In this document: positions 12,700-22,032 of the stretch, in pieces | Numbering within the stretch: position 1 is the first letter of the stretch | How the letters are laid out: the number at the start of each line of letters is the position of its first letter | From: Planctomycetaceae bacterium | GTDB lineage: Bacteria > Planctomycetota > Planctomycetia > Planctomycetales > Planctomycetaceae | DNA: 59,317 nt | Direction: 5' to 3' | Assembly: GCA_900299185.1 (NCBI GenBank) | Contig: OMIV01000120.1 | Span: forward strand, 1-59,317 | Program-made: the position numbers and the translations under genes | The notes under the pieces: generated by a model | Databases searched by the model: none | Told to the model about the DNA's origin: nothing | What the model saw: the letters and a program-made list of their open reading frames with translations, nothing else

Positions 12700-15225
12700 T
12701 TAAATTCGGAACAGGAATTCGTTCGAAGCCAGCAGCGAGTGGCAGAGTTCTTGCCAACATTGCGAGTCGCGCGTGGCGGGGTCTTTGGTTTCAGCGGCGG
12801 CTTCAAGCTGCGTCAAAAAGGCGAGTGCATCCTCGCGTTCGGCGGCTGCGATCGGGCGATTGAAGACTCGTAGCCAGAGCTGATTCAGGCGTGCTTCGGG
12901 TTGCGGAACATCAGCGAGCAGTCGATCGGCGAGGGCTTTTGCTCGTTGTCGGAACAAGTCGTTGTTCATCACGAACAGCGATTGAGTTGGCACGACGGTT
13001 TGGCTGCGTTGACCGGCAATCTGGGCGGGGTTCACGAAGTCGAAGAAGGACCGCAGGCGGTCGTTAGTCGCGGTGTTGGTGCGCATCAATGGCAGGTAGA
13101 TCGTGCGTAAGAATTCTTCCCCAGCGCGCGGTTTGCGGTGCGAGTAGTTCGGCGGGTTCACTCCTTGTTGCACGAGGTCGCCGCAGTTCACGACGTCTTC
13201 GAGAACCAAAGCCGGACCGCCGTTACTCGGGACCAGTTCTCCACTGACAGCCAGCAGTTGATCGCGGAGCGCTTCGGCATCGAGTCGCTGCCGGTTCATT
13301 CGCCACAGCAGCCGATTATCGGGATCGACTTTCATCGCAGCGGCGTCGTTGGTGCTGCTCAGGCGATAAGTCCGGCTGAGCACGATCGAGCGGATCAACT
13401 GCTTCTGCGACCCACCGTTTTGCATAAACCTCGTCGCGAGATGATCGAGCAACTCTGGATGCGATGGCTTCTCGCCGCGCGTGCCGAAGTAGTCGACACT
13501 GCGAACGAGTCCCTCGCCAAACAGCTTCTGCCAGATGCGATTGACGGCGACACGCGGCGTGAGCGGATTGCGTCGATCGGCGAGCCAATCCGCCAATTGC
13601 AAGCGGCCACTTTGCCCGGCGGGAATCGGCGGAAAGTTGTCCCACGAAGCCACTCGAATCGTTCCGCGCGGGATGATCTCGCCCGGCGAGTACGGGTTGC
13701 CTCGAATGTAAATCGGCATGTCCGCAGGCTGCTGACCGTCGCTCATCGCGAAGGCCTTCGGCACTTTGGACGAGAAGAACTCGGCATGTTGAATCTGCGG
13801 GCCGAGCTTTCGGAGTTGCTCGTTCAACTCGTCGCGGCGTTTGGTGAGCGCGGCTTTGTCCGCTTGATCGTCGCCTTTCGCTCCGCGAAAGGGTTCGCTT
13901 TCACGGAGTGAAAGCCGACTATCGACCATCTTCTTTTCTTCCTGCAGCCGCTCGCGTTCGGCCTTCATCGTCGCGAGCTTCATGGCATGCTCGGCTTCGA
14001 GCTTTTGTCGCGCGGTGAGTTGCTCGGGCGTCTCGGGTAGCTCCGTCGAGTTGAGCAAGCTCCAAACACCGAACGGGATCTTGTGAGTCGAAGGCGAGCT
14101 GCGCAACATGCCCGCGATACCGTAGTAGTCGGGCAACGCGATCGGGTCGAACTTGTGATCGTGACAACGCACGCAATTGAGCGTCATGCCGAGAAACGCC
14201 GTGCCGATCTTCGCCACTTGAGTGTCGATGTGGTCGGCTTCCATCTTGGCTTTGTCGGGTTCGACGATCTCAACATCGCCCACCATCAAGAACCCGGTGG
14301 CCGTGATGTTCTCGGCCTTCTCTTGAGGCGATGCCGCCGGCAGCAAGTCACCCGCAATCTGCTCACGCACAAAGCGGTCGAACGGCTTGTCCAGGTGAAA
14401 GGCTTCAATCAAGTAGTCGCGATACCGCCAAGCGTGCTCAGCGAAGACGTTGTTCGAAGTGCCGATCATGTCGGCATAGCCGGTCAGATCGAGCCAATGC
14501 CGAGCCCACCGTTCGCCAAACGCTCGCGACTTCAGCAAGCGATCAACCACCACTTCGAACGCGCGCGGCGAATCGTCTTTCATGAAGGCTTCAATCTCAG
14601 CCGGCGACGGCGGCAGACCGGTGAGATCGAGACTGACTCGCCGCAGCCAGGTGTAACGGTCGGCATCCGCAACCGGCTTCAAACCTGACGCATCGAGTCG
14701 CGCGAGCACGAACCGATCCAGTGGATCGAGCGGCCATGTCGCGTTTGTTACATCAGGAACCGCCGCAGCCACGACCGGTTGAAACGCCCAATGCTTCCGA
14801 CCTTCAACGAGATCAATCGTCCGCATCGACTTCGGCTCTTGAGCCGCTCGCGGATCGGGCGCTCCCATCGCGATCCACGTTTCAAAGTCCTTGATGACCG
14901 AGTCCGGTAGCTTTCGCTTTGGCGGCATCTTGAGGTCGTCATGCCGCAGAGCCTTGAGCAGCAGGCTCTGCTCCGCCCGCTTCGGCACGATCGCCGCGCC
15001 GCTGTCTCCGCCTTTGAGCAACCCGTCGCGATGATCAACCCGCAACCCGCCCTGGACTATCTTCGCACCAGCGGCATGACACTCGTAACAGTGCTCGACC
15101 AACACCGGACGAATCTTCGTCTCAAAGAAGTTGAGCTGCTGGTCGCTTAAAGCTTGAGGCTCGGCAGCGGCAGCCATCGACAGGTCCACCACCAATGCCA
15201 ACACGATGAACTGATTGGTCTTCAT
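12700..15225 (-). CDS. PSCyt1/DUF1549/DUF1553 secreted cytochrome-domain protein
   Basis: An 841-aa exported protein. A signal peptide (MKTNQFIVLALVVDLSMAAA) precedes a PSCyt1 domain with the haem motif CYECH at residues 46-50, then DUF1549 (RRVSLDLTGLPPSP, WLDLTGYADM, CVRCHDHKFDPI) and DUF1553 (NRIWQKLFGEGLV, RLDAEALRDQLL). The start at 15225 has an AAGGG site. Between the two domains, in the lysine/glutamate-rich linker, a family A palindrome (13870-13919) is read in frame and adds a segment like RLSLRESEPFRGAKG. The usual DUF1501 partner is absent here; the upstream neighbour is a sulfatase, 160 nt away and on the same strand, a context that fits degradation of sulfated glycans. Biochemical function unknown. 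Confidence 0.92.
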   Translation of the reverse strand: MKTNQFIVLALVVDLSMAAAAEPQALSDQQLNFFETKIRPVLVEHCYECHAAGAKIVQGGLRVDHRDGLLKGGDSGAAIVPKRAEQSLLLKALRHDDLKMPPKRKLPDSVIKDFETWIAMGAPDPRAAQEPKSMRTIDLVEGRKHWAFQPVVAAAVPDVTNATWPLDPLDRFVLARLDASGLKPVADADRYTWLRRVSLDLTGLPPSPAEIEAFMKDDSPRAFEVVVDRLLKSRAFGERWARHWLDLTGYADMIGTSNNVFAEHAWRYRDYLIEAFHLDKPFDRFVREQIAGDLLPAASPQEKAENITATGFLMVGDVEIVEPDKAKMEADHIDTQVAKIGTAFLGMTLNCVRCHDHKFDPIALPDYYGIAGMLRSSPSTHKIPFGVWSLLNSTELPETPEQLTARQKLEAEHAMKLATMKAERERLQEEKKMVDSRLSLRESEPFRGAKGDDQADKAALTKRRDELNEQLRKLGPQIQHAEFFSSKVPKAFAMSDGQQPADMPIYIRGNPYSPGEIIPRGTIRVASWDNFPPIPAGQSGRLQLADWLADRRNPLTPRVAVNRIWQKLFGEGLVRSVDYFGTRGEKPSHPELLDHLATRFMQNGGSQKQLIRSIVLSRTYRLSSTNDAAAMKVDPDNRLLWRMNRQRLDAEALRDQLLAVSGELVPSNGGPALVLEDVVNCGDLVQQGVNPPNYSHRKPRAGEEFLRTIYLPLMRTNTATNDRLRSFFDFVNPAQIAGQRSQTVVPTQSLFVMNNDLFRQRAKALADRLLADVPQPEARLNQLWLRVFNRPIAAAEREDALAFLTQLEAAAETKDPATRDSQCWQELCHSLLASNEFLFRI
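13870..13919. repeat. Palindromic element family A, copy inside a DUF1549/DUF1553 gene
   Basis: Left arm GTCGCCTTTCGCTCCGCGAAAG; right arm CTTTCACGGAGTGAAAG plus CCGAC, so this copy has diverged by a few bases while keeping partial pairing. It lies in the coiled-coil-like linker between DUF1549 and DUF1553 (about residues 436-452) and does not disturb the frame. Confidence 0.85.
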
Positions 15226-15290
15226 GCGAGAACCCTTCGGAATTGTCTGAGGTGTTGGTCGTAGTGGTTGGCTTGTCCGGCTAGGGCTTG

Positions 15291-15357
15291 GCGTGGGATA
15301 CGTTTTCAACGTGCCTTAATTCCAGATGAACGAGCACGTTGGAAACGTGCTCCACGT
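15291..15357. repeat. Palindromic element family D, copy 1
   Basis: Inverted repeat between the sulfatase stop and the DUF1549/DUF1553 start: left arm around GTGGGATACGTTTTCAACGTG, right arm CACGTTGGAAACGTGCTCCACG. A related arm is present at 20401-20423. It lies in the leader of the downstream gene on the minus strand. Confidence 0.75.
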
Positions 15358-15384
15358 GAATTCGTCGCAGCCCCGGCGCTGCGC

Positions 15385-16896
15385 TTATTGCTTCGGTTTG
15401 CGCTTCTTCTGAGGTGGCACTTCGACAGCCGGCTGATCCTTCGCGGCAGCTCGCAGTGCTGCGGCTTCTGCAGCTTCCTTTGTTCCCGGTTGAGGTCGCC
15501 AATCACGAGCCGCCACGAAGCGCGGTTCCGCAGCTTGCAGTTCGGCGAGCGTCTCCAGGCGACGGCCTTGATCGTTCGTGTCGTCGATCCATTGATCCAA
15601 CACGCCTCGCAGTCGAGTGAGGACTTCTTGCACCTCGGGCTTCGTGGATTGAGCGAGGTTGTTGATTTCCCAAGGGTCGGCTTGAAGGTCGTAAAGTTCT
15701 TCTTCCGGCATCGAGGGTTGGCACAAGGCAGCTTGAGCGGGAGTCAGCTTGCTAGCGGCATGCAGTTGGGGCAGCAATGACCACACCGGATACTGCTTCG
15801 TCTTGTATTCATTGAAGGCCAGGAACGGCACCCACGGCGTGTAATTGCGGATGTAGCGATAGCGTTCATCGCGCACGGTGCGGAGTCGCATGACCGTCAT
15901 GTCGCAACGATCTCGATGACCAAAGACATATCGTCGGTCAGGCTCTGCGCGGTCGCCCAGAAAGACTTGCCCTTGCATCTTCGGCGGCTTGGTAACTCCG
16001 GCGATGGCGAGCATCGTGGCATTGAGATCAATCCCGTGAAGCATCCGCTGATCGACGTTGCCCGCCGCGAATCGAGCTGGAGTTGGAATGCTCTTGGGCC
16101 AATACATGATCAACGGCACGTGCAGTCCTTCCTCGTAACAGAACTGCTTGCCACGGACGTGCGACTGACCGTTGTCGCCAAAGAACGCGATGACGGTATT
16201 ATCCGCCAGCCCGTCCCGTTTGAGAGCTTCCAAGATCGTGCCGATCTTGCGATCTAGCTCCGTGGCAGCATCGAGGTACTCGGCCCAATCTCGCCGAGTG
16301 ACTTCGTGATCGGGGTAGTACGGCGGGATCTCTACCTTGGCGGGGTCGGCTCGCTTCGGAGCTTTGTTTACTCGATGCGTCTCGTGGAAATTGATCTGCG
16401 CGTAAAACGGCTGATGAGCTTTGAGGTCGTCCCACTTCTTCGAATCAAAGGGCTTGTCGTCGGTCAAAAAGTTCCAGTCAGTCTTGCCCGTGCCTTTGAA
16501 GCCGCAGGACTCGGGCAGCTCGACCAAGTTCGCGGTGAAGTACCCCGCATCTCGCAGCCATCCGGTCAGCGGTCGCACGCCGTCGGGCAACGGTTGCTTG
16601 TTGCTGGTGCGATGATTGTGAGCCCCGATGCTGGTGGCATACATGCCCGTCATGAATGCCGAGCGACTCACCGAGCACACCATGCCATTGTAGAAGCGAG
16701 TGAACCTCACGCCGTCCGCCGCCAGCCGATCCAGATTCGGTGTGCTGACTTCGCGAGTGCCGTAGCAACTCAAGTGCGGCCCAAAGTCTTCGGCGATCAG
16801 CCACAGAATGTTGGGCTTCTCGGCGGCCTGCGATGTCGTGGCCAGCGGTGCTGTGAGACCCATTAAAACGATCAAGAGCCAGAGCGTGTGCTTCAT
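15385..16896 (-). CDS. Secreted sulfatase (N-sulfoglucosamine sulfohydrolase-like)
   Basis: A 503-aa exported sulfatase. A signal peptide ends near SQAAEKP, then PNILWLIAEDFGPHLSCYG supplies the metal-binding acidic residues. The formylglycine site is C74 in CSVSR, followed by SAFMTG; the third position is Val rather than the usual Pro or Ala. FFGDNGQS and the His-rich metal sites follow, and the C-terminal end is a Lys/Pro-rich tail. Overall resemblance is to heparan N-sulfatase-type enzymes, but the substrate cannot be read from the sequence. Start chosen at 16896 (MKHTLW); an ATG three codons upstream (16905) is also possible. The gene lies between a hydrolase and a DUF1549/DUF1553 gene on the same strand. 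Confidence 0.92.
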   Translation of the reverse strand: MKHTLWLLIVLMGLTAPLATTSQAAEKPNILWLIAEDFGPHLSCYGTREVSTPNLDRLAADGVRFTRFYNGMVCSVSRSAFMTGMYATSIGAHNHRTSNKQPLPDGVRPLTGWLRDAGYFTANLVELPESCGFKGTGKTDWNFLTDDKPFDSKKWDDLKAHQPFYAQINFHETHRVNKAPKRADPAKVEIPPYYPDHEVTRRDWAEYLDAATELDRKIGTILEALKRDGLADNTVIAFFGDNGQSHVRGKQFCYEEGLHVPLIMYWPKSIPTPARFAAGNVDQRMLHGIDLNATMLAIAGVTKPPKMQGQVFLGDRAEPDRRYVFGHRDRCDMTVMRLRTVRDERYRYIRNYTPWVPFLAFNEYKTKQYPVWSLLPQLHAASKLTPAQAALCQPSMPEEELYDLQADPWEINNLAQSTKPEVQEVLTRLRGVLDQWIDDTNDQGRRLETLAELQAAEPRFVAARDWRPQPGTKEAAEAAALRAAAKDQPAVEVPPQKKRKPKQ

Positions 16897-17049
16897 AGTT
16901 TCCATGCCAATGAGATGCTTAATGACCGCTCGCAGAGACACCTCTGCAATCGAGGTCGCAAGCACGCAGTAGATCCAGCGACAACAGTTGGAGGGCTCCG
17001 TCGAGCCGGAGCACTCCAGGTTGGGCGACTTACAGTTGACGTGTCGTGC

Positions 17050-19146
17050 TTATGCAAACTTCGCCATCGGGCCTTGAGGGTCGATGAGTTTCAAACCCTT
17101 CGCTGCCGACAGTTCGCGATAGCAGTCTGTGAGATCGAATTGCTTCAGGATTCCCGGAGCGAAGCTGGACAGCGGCCAGTTGTAGTCTTCGCTCTTGGCG
17201 ATCGCGGCGTAGGACTCGGGAGCTTGCTTGAGCGTCACTTGCACGACGGCTTTCGACAGCATGGCCGCAAACGTTGCAGGCAACGTTCCCCAACCTTTGG
17301 CTGCGATGTGAATCTCGCGATGACCGATTGACGTCAGCCAGTCGATGACTCGCAGCACATCCAGCGTCTTCTGACCGACATACGGCCGGTCGAGCATGAT
17401 GCCGTGCGCGGAGTAGAAGAAGTCGCTGCCATACGGGGTCGAGAAGGTGTCGCTGCCGCAAGTGTCCGGTCGCGACTCGCCCGTCCCGCGCGGGTCGCAC
17501 GCGTAGAACACCGAGCCTTGAGGCAGCATCTCTTTCACGAACGGATCGTTCCGCATCTCGGCGTCAGCCGAGTGATGAGCGACATACAAAACCGCGCGTT
17601 GAGCGTCCTCGGGCGGCCGCGAGTAATGCGGCTTGTCGCTCAAGCGAGTGACGACGCTTTGAATGCCGGGCTCGATATCAACGACGTAACACGTGGCACT
17701 CGACAACGGATATTGGCGCGGCTTCAGCACTCTCAAGATGCGGTAATCGGGAGCCTTCGCCGAAGCTTCCGGCAGATGCAGAACGCTCTGAATCGCCTGC
17801 CGCAGGCCATCGCCGGTAAGCGTCTTACGTTGCTCAGCCATCTCCGTCGCAGCCTGCCGAGTGAAGTCAAAGACCGACTTCGATTTCAGCTCGGCCACTT
17901 GCCCGTTCGGCGTGGCCCAGAGGTCGGGATCTTTCTCAATCGTGATCGCGGGCTCGGTGCTATCTGCTTTGTTGCCTGTGGCCTTCTGGAAGAAGCGATA
18001 CATAGCCTCGCGATTCTCTTGCGAGTACCCATGCTCGGTCGGACCAATCTGCAACGCGATGTTGTCGGGCGCTCCGAGCAACGCGTAGAGCCGCTTGAGT
18101 CGCTCGTAGGCTTCCAGCGCGCCACGCACGTCAAAGTAGTCCTTCTCCTTGGCCAAGATGATCACGGGCTTGGGCGCCATTACCGCGAGAAAGTCCGCAT
18201 GATCGAGCCCCAATGCCAACACGCTGGGCGGACATTGTTCGGTGTCTGCCGGTAATTCGTTCTCTGCGTTGCGACGGAACGTCGTCACGAAGCAACCCGG
18301 TGCGGCCATCGTCCAACGAGGCTCCACGCCACACAGCCACGTTGTCAGCGTGCCTCCGCCCGAGTTGCCAGTGATGCCCACATGCTTGGGATCGACTTCG
18401 TCGCGATTCAGTAAATAATCGAGAGCGCGAACTCCATCCCACGCTCGCCACGCACCGAAGAACTCGCCCACCAGAAACTGCTGATTGCCAGCATGCAGAT
18501 GCTCGGCGACACCGATGCCGCGTTTGGGTTTGAGCTGCTCGGTCACGTACTGCAACCGCTCGCCCTGCCCGATCGGGTCATAGATCAGGACGACATAACC
18601 TTGCTTGGCCAGCCCTTGAGCAAAGCTTTGATAAGTGTCGCCCGCCTTCCCGTTTGCCGAGTGACCACAACTGCCCACGACCGCTGGCAACGGGAACTTA
18701 CGGCCCTTGGGTACATACAGATTGGCCGTAACGACAAGCCCCGGTCGGCTCTCGAAAGTGATCTTCTCAATGCGATAGGTCTCGCGTTCCAACACGCTTG
18801 TGACCTTGGCATTCAACGGCGTGCGAGGCGGCTCGGGACCGAATGCTTGTCGGATGCGTTCGCGCACCGAACGGACATAAGCCTCGGCATCGGCCTTGGT
18901 CTGCAACGAGGATCGCAGAGCATTCCCTTTCGCTTCCGCCGCGCGAACTTGCTCGACCAGCCACTCTTGAACCATGCGCGAGAACCGATTGAGAGGCGGC
19001 AAGTCGGCAGGCTTCGTACCCGGTACGTCGGCAGCCAGTAGCTCTGCATGAGAACTCATGAATCCGCGCGGCAGCCAATCGATACCCAGCAACGAGGTCG
19101 CAGCGGTTAGTCCAAAGAACTCACGGCGAGAAGCGCGGAAACTCAT
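17050..19146 (-). CDS. Tat-exported alpha/beta hydrolase, two hydrolase-like halves
   Basis: A 698-aa protein with a twin-arginine signal (RASRREFFGLTAATS) from the start at 19146 (AGAGG upstream). The N-terminal half is an alpha/beta hydrolase resembling acetyl-xylan-esterase/prolyl-oligopeptidase types: a YVPKG strand, a GSCGHS segment, nucleophile elbow GNSGGG near residue 260, and an acid/His region ending TEHGYSQ. The C-terminal half (from about residue 400) looks like a second, degenerate hydrolase fold: LYVAHHSADAE, a CDPRGTGES segment and AAKGWGT in place of a GxSxG elbow, so it probably lacks a catalytic serine. It lies upstream of the sulfatase on the same strand and may deacylate polysaccharide. 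Substrate unknown. Confidence 0.85.
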   Translation of the reverse strand: MSFRASRREFFGLTAATSLLGIDWLPRGFMSSHAELLAADVPGTKPADLPPLNRFSRMVQEWLVEQVRAAEAKGNALRSSLQTKADAEAYVRSVRERIRQAFGPEPPRTPLNAKVTSVLERETYRIEKITFESRPGLVVTANLYVPKGRKFPLPAVVGSCGHSANGKAGDTYQSFAQGLAKQGYVVLIYDPIGQGERLQYVTEQLKPKRGIGVAEHLHAGNQQFLVGEFFGAWRAWDGVRALDYLLNRDEVDPKHVGITGNSGGGTLTTWLCGVEPRWTMAAPGCFVTTFRRNAENELPADTEQCPPSVLALGLDHADFLAVMAPKPVIILAKEKDYFDVRGALEAYERLKRLYALLGAPDNIALQIGPTEHGYSQENREAMYRFFQKATGNKADSTEPAITIEKDPDLWATPNGQVAELKSKSVFDFTRQAATEMAEQRKTLTGDGLRQAIQSVLHLPEASAKAPDYRILRVLKPRQYPLSSATCYVVDIEPGIQSVVTRLSDKPHYSRPPEDAQRAVLYVAHHSADAEMRNDPFVKEMLPQGSVFYACDPRGTGESRPDTCGSDTFSTPYGSDFFYSAHGIMLDRPYVGQKTLDVLRVIDWLTSIGHREIHIAAKGWGTLPATFAAMLSKAVVQVTLKQAPESYAAIAKSEDYNWPLSSFAPGILKQFDLTDCYRELSAAKGLKLIDPQGPMAKFA

Positions 19147-19295
19147 GAGAAGCCTCTTGATGAAGTTGCAGAGAGGAGCATCGCGACGGGCAATTGCCCT
19201 GGAGTCGGATTGGTAACACTCCGTCAGCACAAGTCACACTCAAGAGCCAGGCAAGTTGCGTCTCTCGGATTAGAAGCCAAACTCGCCGGCAAAGT

Positions 19296-19377
19296 GGGTG
19301 GCACGCTCTGAGTACTCGAAGGGCGTGGCCAACGCCCAAAGACACGCCCTTCGCTTGGAGCTCAGGGCGTGCCACCC
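19296..19377. repeat. Palindromic element family F
   Basis: Long imperfect inverted repeat in a divergent promoter region: left arm GGGTGGCACGCTCTGAGTAC onward (19296-19327), right arm ending CAGGGCGTGCCACCC (19343-19377), about 30 pairs with a short loop. It lies 52 nt before the esterase start at 19430 and upstream of the minus-strand double hydrolase. Confidence 0.8.
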
Positions 19378-19429
19378 ATGACCTTTCGGCAACATGCTTT
19401 TCATCGTTTGTGTCACAGGAGCTACTTTC

Positions 19430-20308
19430 ATGCTGTCTCGACTCGTGCTCTTAGGAGCCTGCTTGCTGGCTGTCACACTTCCTACATCGATCTCGGCGGC
19501 TCCGCCCGTTCCAGAAAGCGTCTTGTTCGAAACCGGTATCGAGTACTCCAACGCCGACGACCAACACTTGCAGCTCAACATCGCTCGCCCCAAGACCGGC
19601 GACGGCCCCTTCCCAGTAGTGCTGTGCATTCACGGCGGCGGCTTTCGAGCCGGTAAGCGAGAGTCCTACGACGCGCTGTGCGTGAAGCTCGCCGAACGCG
19701 GTTACGTCGCAGCGACCATGACTTATCGACTGGCTCCGAAGTTCCAATTCCCCGCCGCCGTGCATGACACCAAAGCCGCCGTGCGATTCCTGCGAGCCAA
19801 CGCAGCCAAGTACAAGCTGAACCCCGATAAGTTCGGAGTAACCGGCGGCTCAGCGGGCGGCCATCTCGCTCAGTTCTTAGGAGTGACCGCGAACGTGCCG
19901 CAGTTCGAAGGCACGGGAGGACATCCCGAGCAGTCCAGCAAAGTCACCTGCGTCGTCAACGTTTACGGCCCGAGCGACTTCACGAAGTCGTATGGCAAGA
20001 GCGTCGATGCTCATGAAGTTCTGCCGCTGTGGTTCGGCGGGAATCTGGAAACTCACCGTGCTCTGCACATCCAAGCTAGCCCGCTGTATTGGGTCACTCC
20101 CAACGTCGCTCCCACGCTGTGCATCCACGGCACCGAAGATAAGTACGTCGCTCACGAGCAAGCCGTCTGGTTGGTCGACAAGCTGAAGGCCGCCACAGTC
20201 GAAGCCGACCTCTTAACGCTCGAAGGCGCCGGCCACGGCTTCAAAGGTGCCGACGCAGAAAAGGCCGAGAAGGCATTGTTCGAGTACTTCGACAAGCGAT
20301 TGAAGTAA
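19430..20308 (+). CDS. Secreted alpha/beta hydrolase (carboxylesterase-like)
   Basis: A 292-aa esterase/lipase of the type often found in planctomycete carbohydrate loci. Start at 19430 is supported by AGGAG 8 nt upstream; an earlier in-frame ATG lacks this. A signal peptide (LVLLGACLLAVTLPTSISA) precedes the fold. Motifs: oxyanion HGGGF near residue 76, TYRLAPKFQFPA, nucleophile elbow GGSAGG near 141, acid in HGTEDKYV near 227, and catalytic His in GAGHGF near 264. Size and motif order fit BD-FAE-like or acetyl esterase enzymes. It stands alone, divergent from the double hydrolase, with a family F palindrome between them. Substrate not determinable. Confidence 0.9.
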   Translation: MLSRLVLLGACLLAVTLPTSISAAPPVPESVLFETGIEYSNADDQHLQLNIARPKTGDGPFPVVLCIHGGGFRAGKRESYDALCVKLAERGYVAATMTYRLAPKFQFPAAVHDTKAAVRFLRANAAKYKLNPDKFGVTGGSAGGHLAQFLGVTANVPQFEGTGGHPEQSSKVTCVVNVYGPSDFTKSYGKSVDAHEVLPLWFGGNLETHRALHIQASPLYWVTPNVAPTLCIHGTEDKYVAHEQAVWLVDKLKAATVEADLLTLEGAGHGFKGADAEKAEKALFEYFDKRLK

Positions 20309-20359
20309 GCGTGAGAGAAGTCTGTCCTCTGGCCGTCGAACAGCTTGTTGAATACCACT

Positions 20360-20423
20360 TGGAGCACGATTTGATCGTGCTCATTTCGAAGTGCATACAG
20401 GCACGTTGGAAACGTACCCCACG
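20360..20423. repeat. Palindromic element family D, copy 2 with an extra hairpin
   Basis: GAGCACGATTTGATCGTGCTC forms a compact hairpin, and further right GCACGTTGGAAACGTACCCCACG matches the right arm of the element at 15333-15357. It lies 50 nt after the esterase stop codon, where it could act as a 3' hairpin. Confidence 0.65.
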
Positions 20424-20510
20424 GAATTCAACAGTCCTCGAAGTCCTCAACCAAATCGACGGCCGAGGCCGGCCAGGTTACGAGCCAGCCCAAGCATTGG
20501 GATTCCTGAC

Positions 20511-20861
20511 ATGACCGACGATGCACTCCCCCCCGATCCAGCACCGCTTCCAACTCCTCGCCCAGCAGAACTTCCCGAGTTGCCCGTGCCACTCAAGCTG
20601 CGCGAGTTGAACGACGATCTGCGGCTCTATGTTCCCAACGCGACGGGCTGGGAAGCGCAGATCATGGGCAGCTCAACGCGCGAGTACTGTCACTCCAAGA
20701 CGCCGGGACAGGACTACTTCCACCTGTTGCTGCCCGGCGAGATCTACCTGCAATACGGCAACGTGAAGTACTGCTTGAACTGCGCGTACCGCTTCACTCG
20801 CATCACAGAAGACCGTCTTTATTGGCAACGAGGAGTTCGTCAGAGATTGAATTCGCTGTGA
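20511..20861 (+). CDS. Small hypothetical protein with a CxxC motif
   Basis: A 116-aa protein from ATG 20511. The first 30 residues are proline-rich (PPDPAPLPTPRPAELPE); the remainder is a compact globular domain with aromatic residues (DYFHLLLPGEIYLQYGN) and CLNC near residue 91. No signal peptide or membrane segment is evident, so it is probably cytoplasmic. I do not recognise a family. It is followed by 304 nt without genes and then an unrelated ABC operon. Confidence rests on protein-like composition and a plausible start. Confidence 0.6.
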   Translation: MTDDALPPDPAPLPTPRPAELPELPVPLKLRELNDDLRLYVPNATGWEAQIMGSSTREYCHSKTPGQDYFHLLLPGEIYLQYGNVKYCLNCAYRFTRITEDRLYWQRGVRQRLNSL

Positions 20862-21165
20862 CAAGGACGAACGAGCGACCGCCTCGCTCGCTCCATGCGA
20901 GCCAAGTCACCACAACTCTGCCAACTTGCTGGAAATCAACCAACGCCCCAACTAGGTTTCGCGTATTCGCGTTATCCATGACGTCGTGCCTGTTGAAGGA
21001 GATGGCGTCACTGCTTTGCTCCAGTCCAATAAGACGTTCGTCGTCTGGCGACTGCGAGTTCTGCGGCCCGATTAACCGGCTTTAATCGCGGCCCACCCTT
21101 GGAAGCTGCTGGATCTCAGTGGCTTAGGTTTTCCCGTTCGGTTCTTACTTTCGGAATCACCGTCT
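20862..21165. other. Upstream region of the Gld-like ABC operon
   Basis: No gene seen. The segment CCGATTAACCGGCTTTAATCG near 21068-21088 is a weak hairpin. The promoter of the ABC operon is presumably here but was not resolved. Confidence 0.35.
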
Positions 21166-21915
21166 ATGACAAGCGATACGCACTCGCCATCCAACGGTGT
21201 GATGATCGAGGCACGAGGGCTCAGTAAGTACTACGGCCCGTTTGTCGCCACAGAGAACGTCACTTTCACCGTGCCGCGCGGCCAAGTGGCTGCGTTCCTC
21301 GGCCCCAACGGTGCTGGCAAGTCGACGACCATGAAGATGTTGACCGGGTACCTCGCGCCGTCTCACGGCAGTGCCTCGATCGGCGGACATGACGTCGCCA
21401 CGGACCGCCTGAAGGCTGCTGAATGTCTAGGCTATCTCCCAGAAAGTGGCCCTCTTTATGGCGAAATGACGCCTGACAGCTTTCTCAATTACATGGGTGA
21501 AGCTCGCGGTATGTCCGCCGCTCGACTCGCCGAACGATTGCAGTTCGTCATTGAGAAATGCTCGCTCGGTTCAGTTTGGAACAAGCCCATCGGCAAGCTC
21601 TCGAAGGGCTATCGCCAACGCGTCGGCATGGCTCAAGCACTGCTGCACGATCCCGAGATCTTGATCCTCGACGAACCGACAAGTGGCCTTGATCCCAATC
21701 AAGTGCATGACGTCCGCGAGCTGATCCTGAGCCTCGCCAAGACGAAGACGATCCTGCTCTCCACGCACATCCTGCGTGAAGTCAAAGCCATGTGCAGTCG
21801 AGTCATCCTGATCAACCAAGGTCGCGTGGTCCTCGACGGCCCCGTTAGTGAATTGGCTGACGACGAAGCCGCGATGGAAGATCGCTTCCGCGAGTTGACT
21901 AAGGTCAAGAAATAA
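21166..21915 (+). CDS. ABC-2 type exporter ATP-binding subunit (GldA-like)
   Basis: A 249-aa ABC ATPase that would energise the membrane protein encoded next. Walker A GPNGAGKST lies near residues 46-54, signature LSKGYRQR near 145, Walker B ILILDEPTSGLDP near 165 with catalytic Glu, and the switch His in STHIL near 202. The GYLPESGPLYGEMT segment is characteristic of the GldA/NatA-type subfamily. It begins a three-gene operon with a fused GldF/GldG-like protein 117 nt downstream and a DUF4340 protein. In Bacteroidetes such ABC genes are linked to gliding; in Planctomycetota the cargo is unknown. Confidence 0.92.
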   Translation: MTSDTHSPSNGVMIEARGLSKYYGPFVATENVTFTVPRGQVAAFLGPNGAGKSTTMKMLTGYLAPSHGSASIGGHDVATDRLKAAECLGYLPESGPLYGEMTPDSFLNYMGEARGMSAARLAERLQFVIEKCSLGSVWNKPIGKLSKGYRQRVGMAQALLHDPEILILDEPTSGLDPNQVHDVRELILSLAKTKTILLSTHILREVKAMCSRVILINQGRVVLDGPVSELADDEAAMEDRFRELTKVKK

Positions 21916-22032
21916 CTGCTGCTCGACGGACGAGCTTCACTCTCGTCCGCTGCCGACCGAGTCCGGCACGGGTTGCCGGTTCGACATCTAACGAATCCTC
22001 AACATTCCTCTTCGATAAGGGACGTCCCTGAA

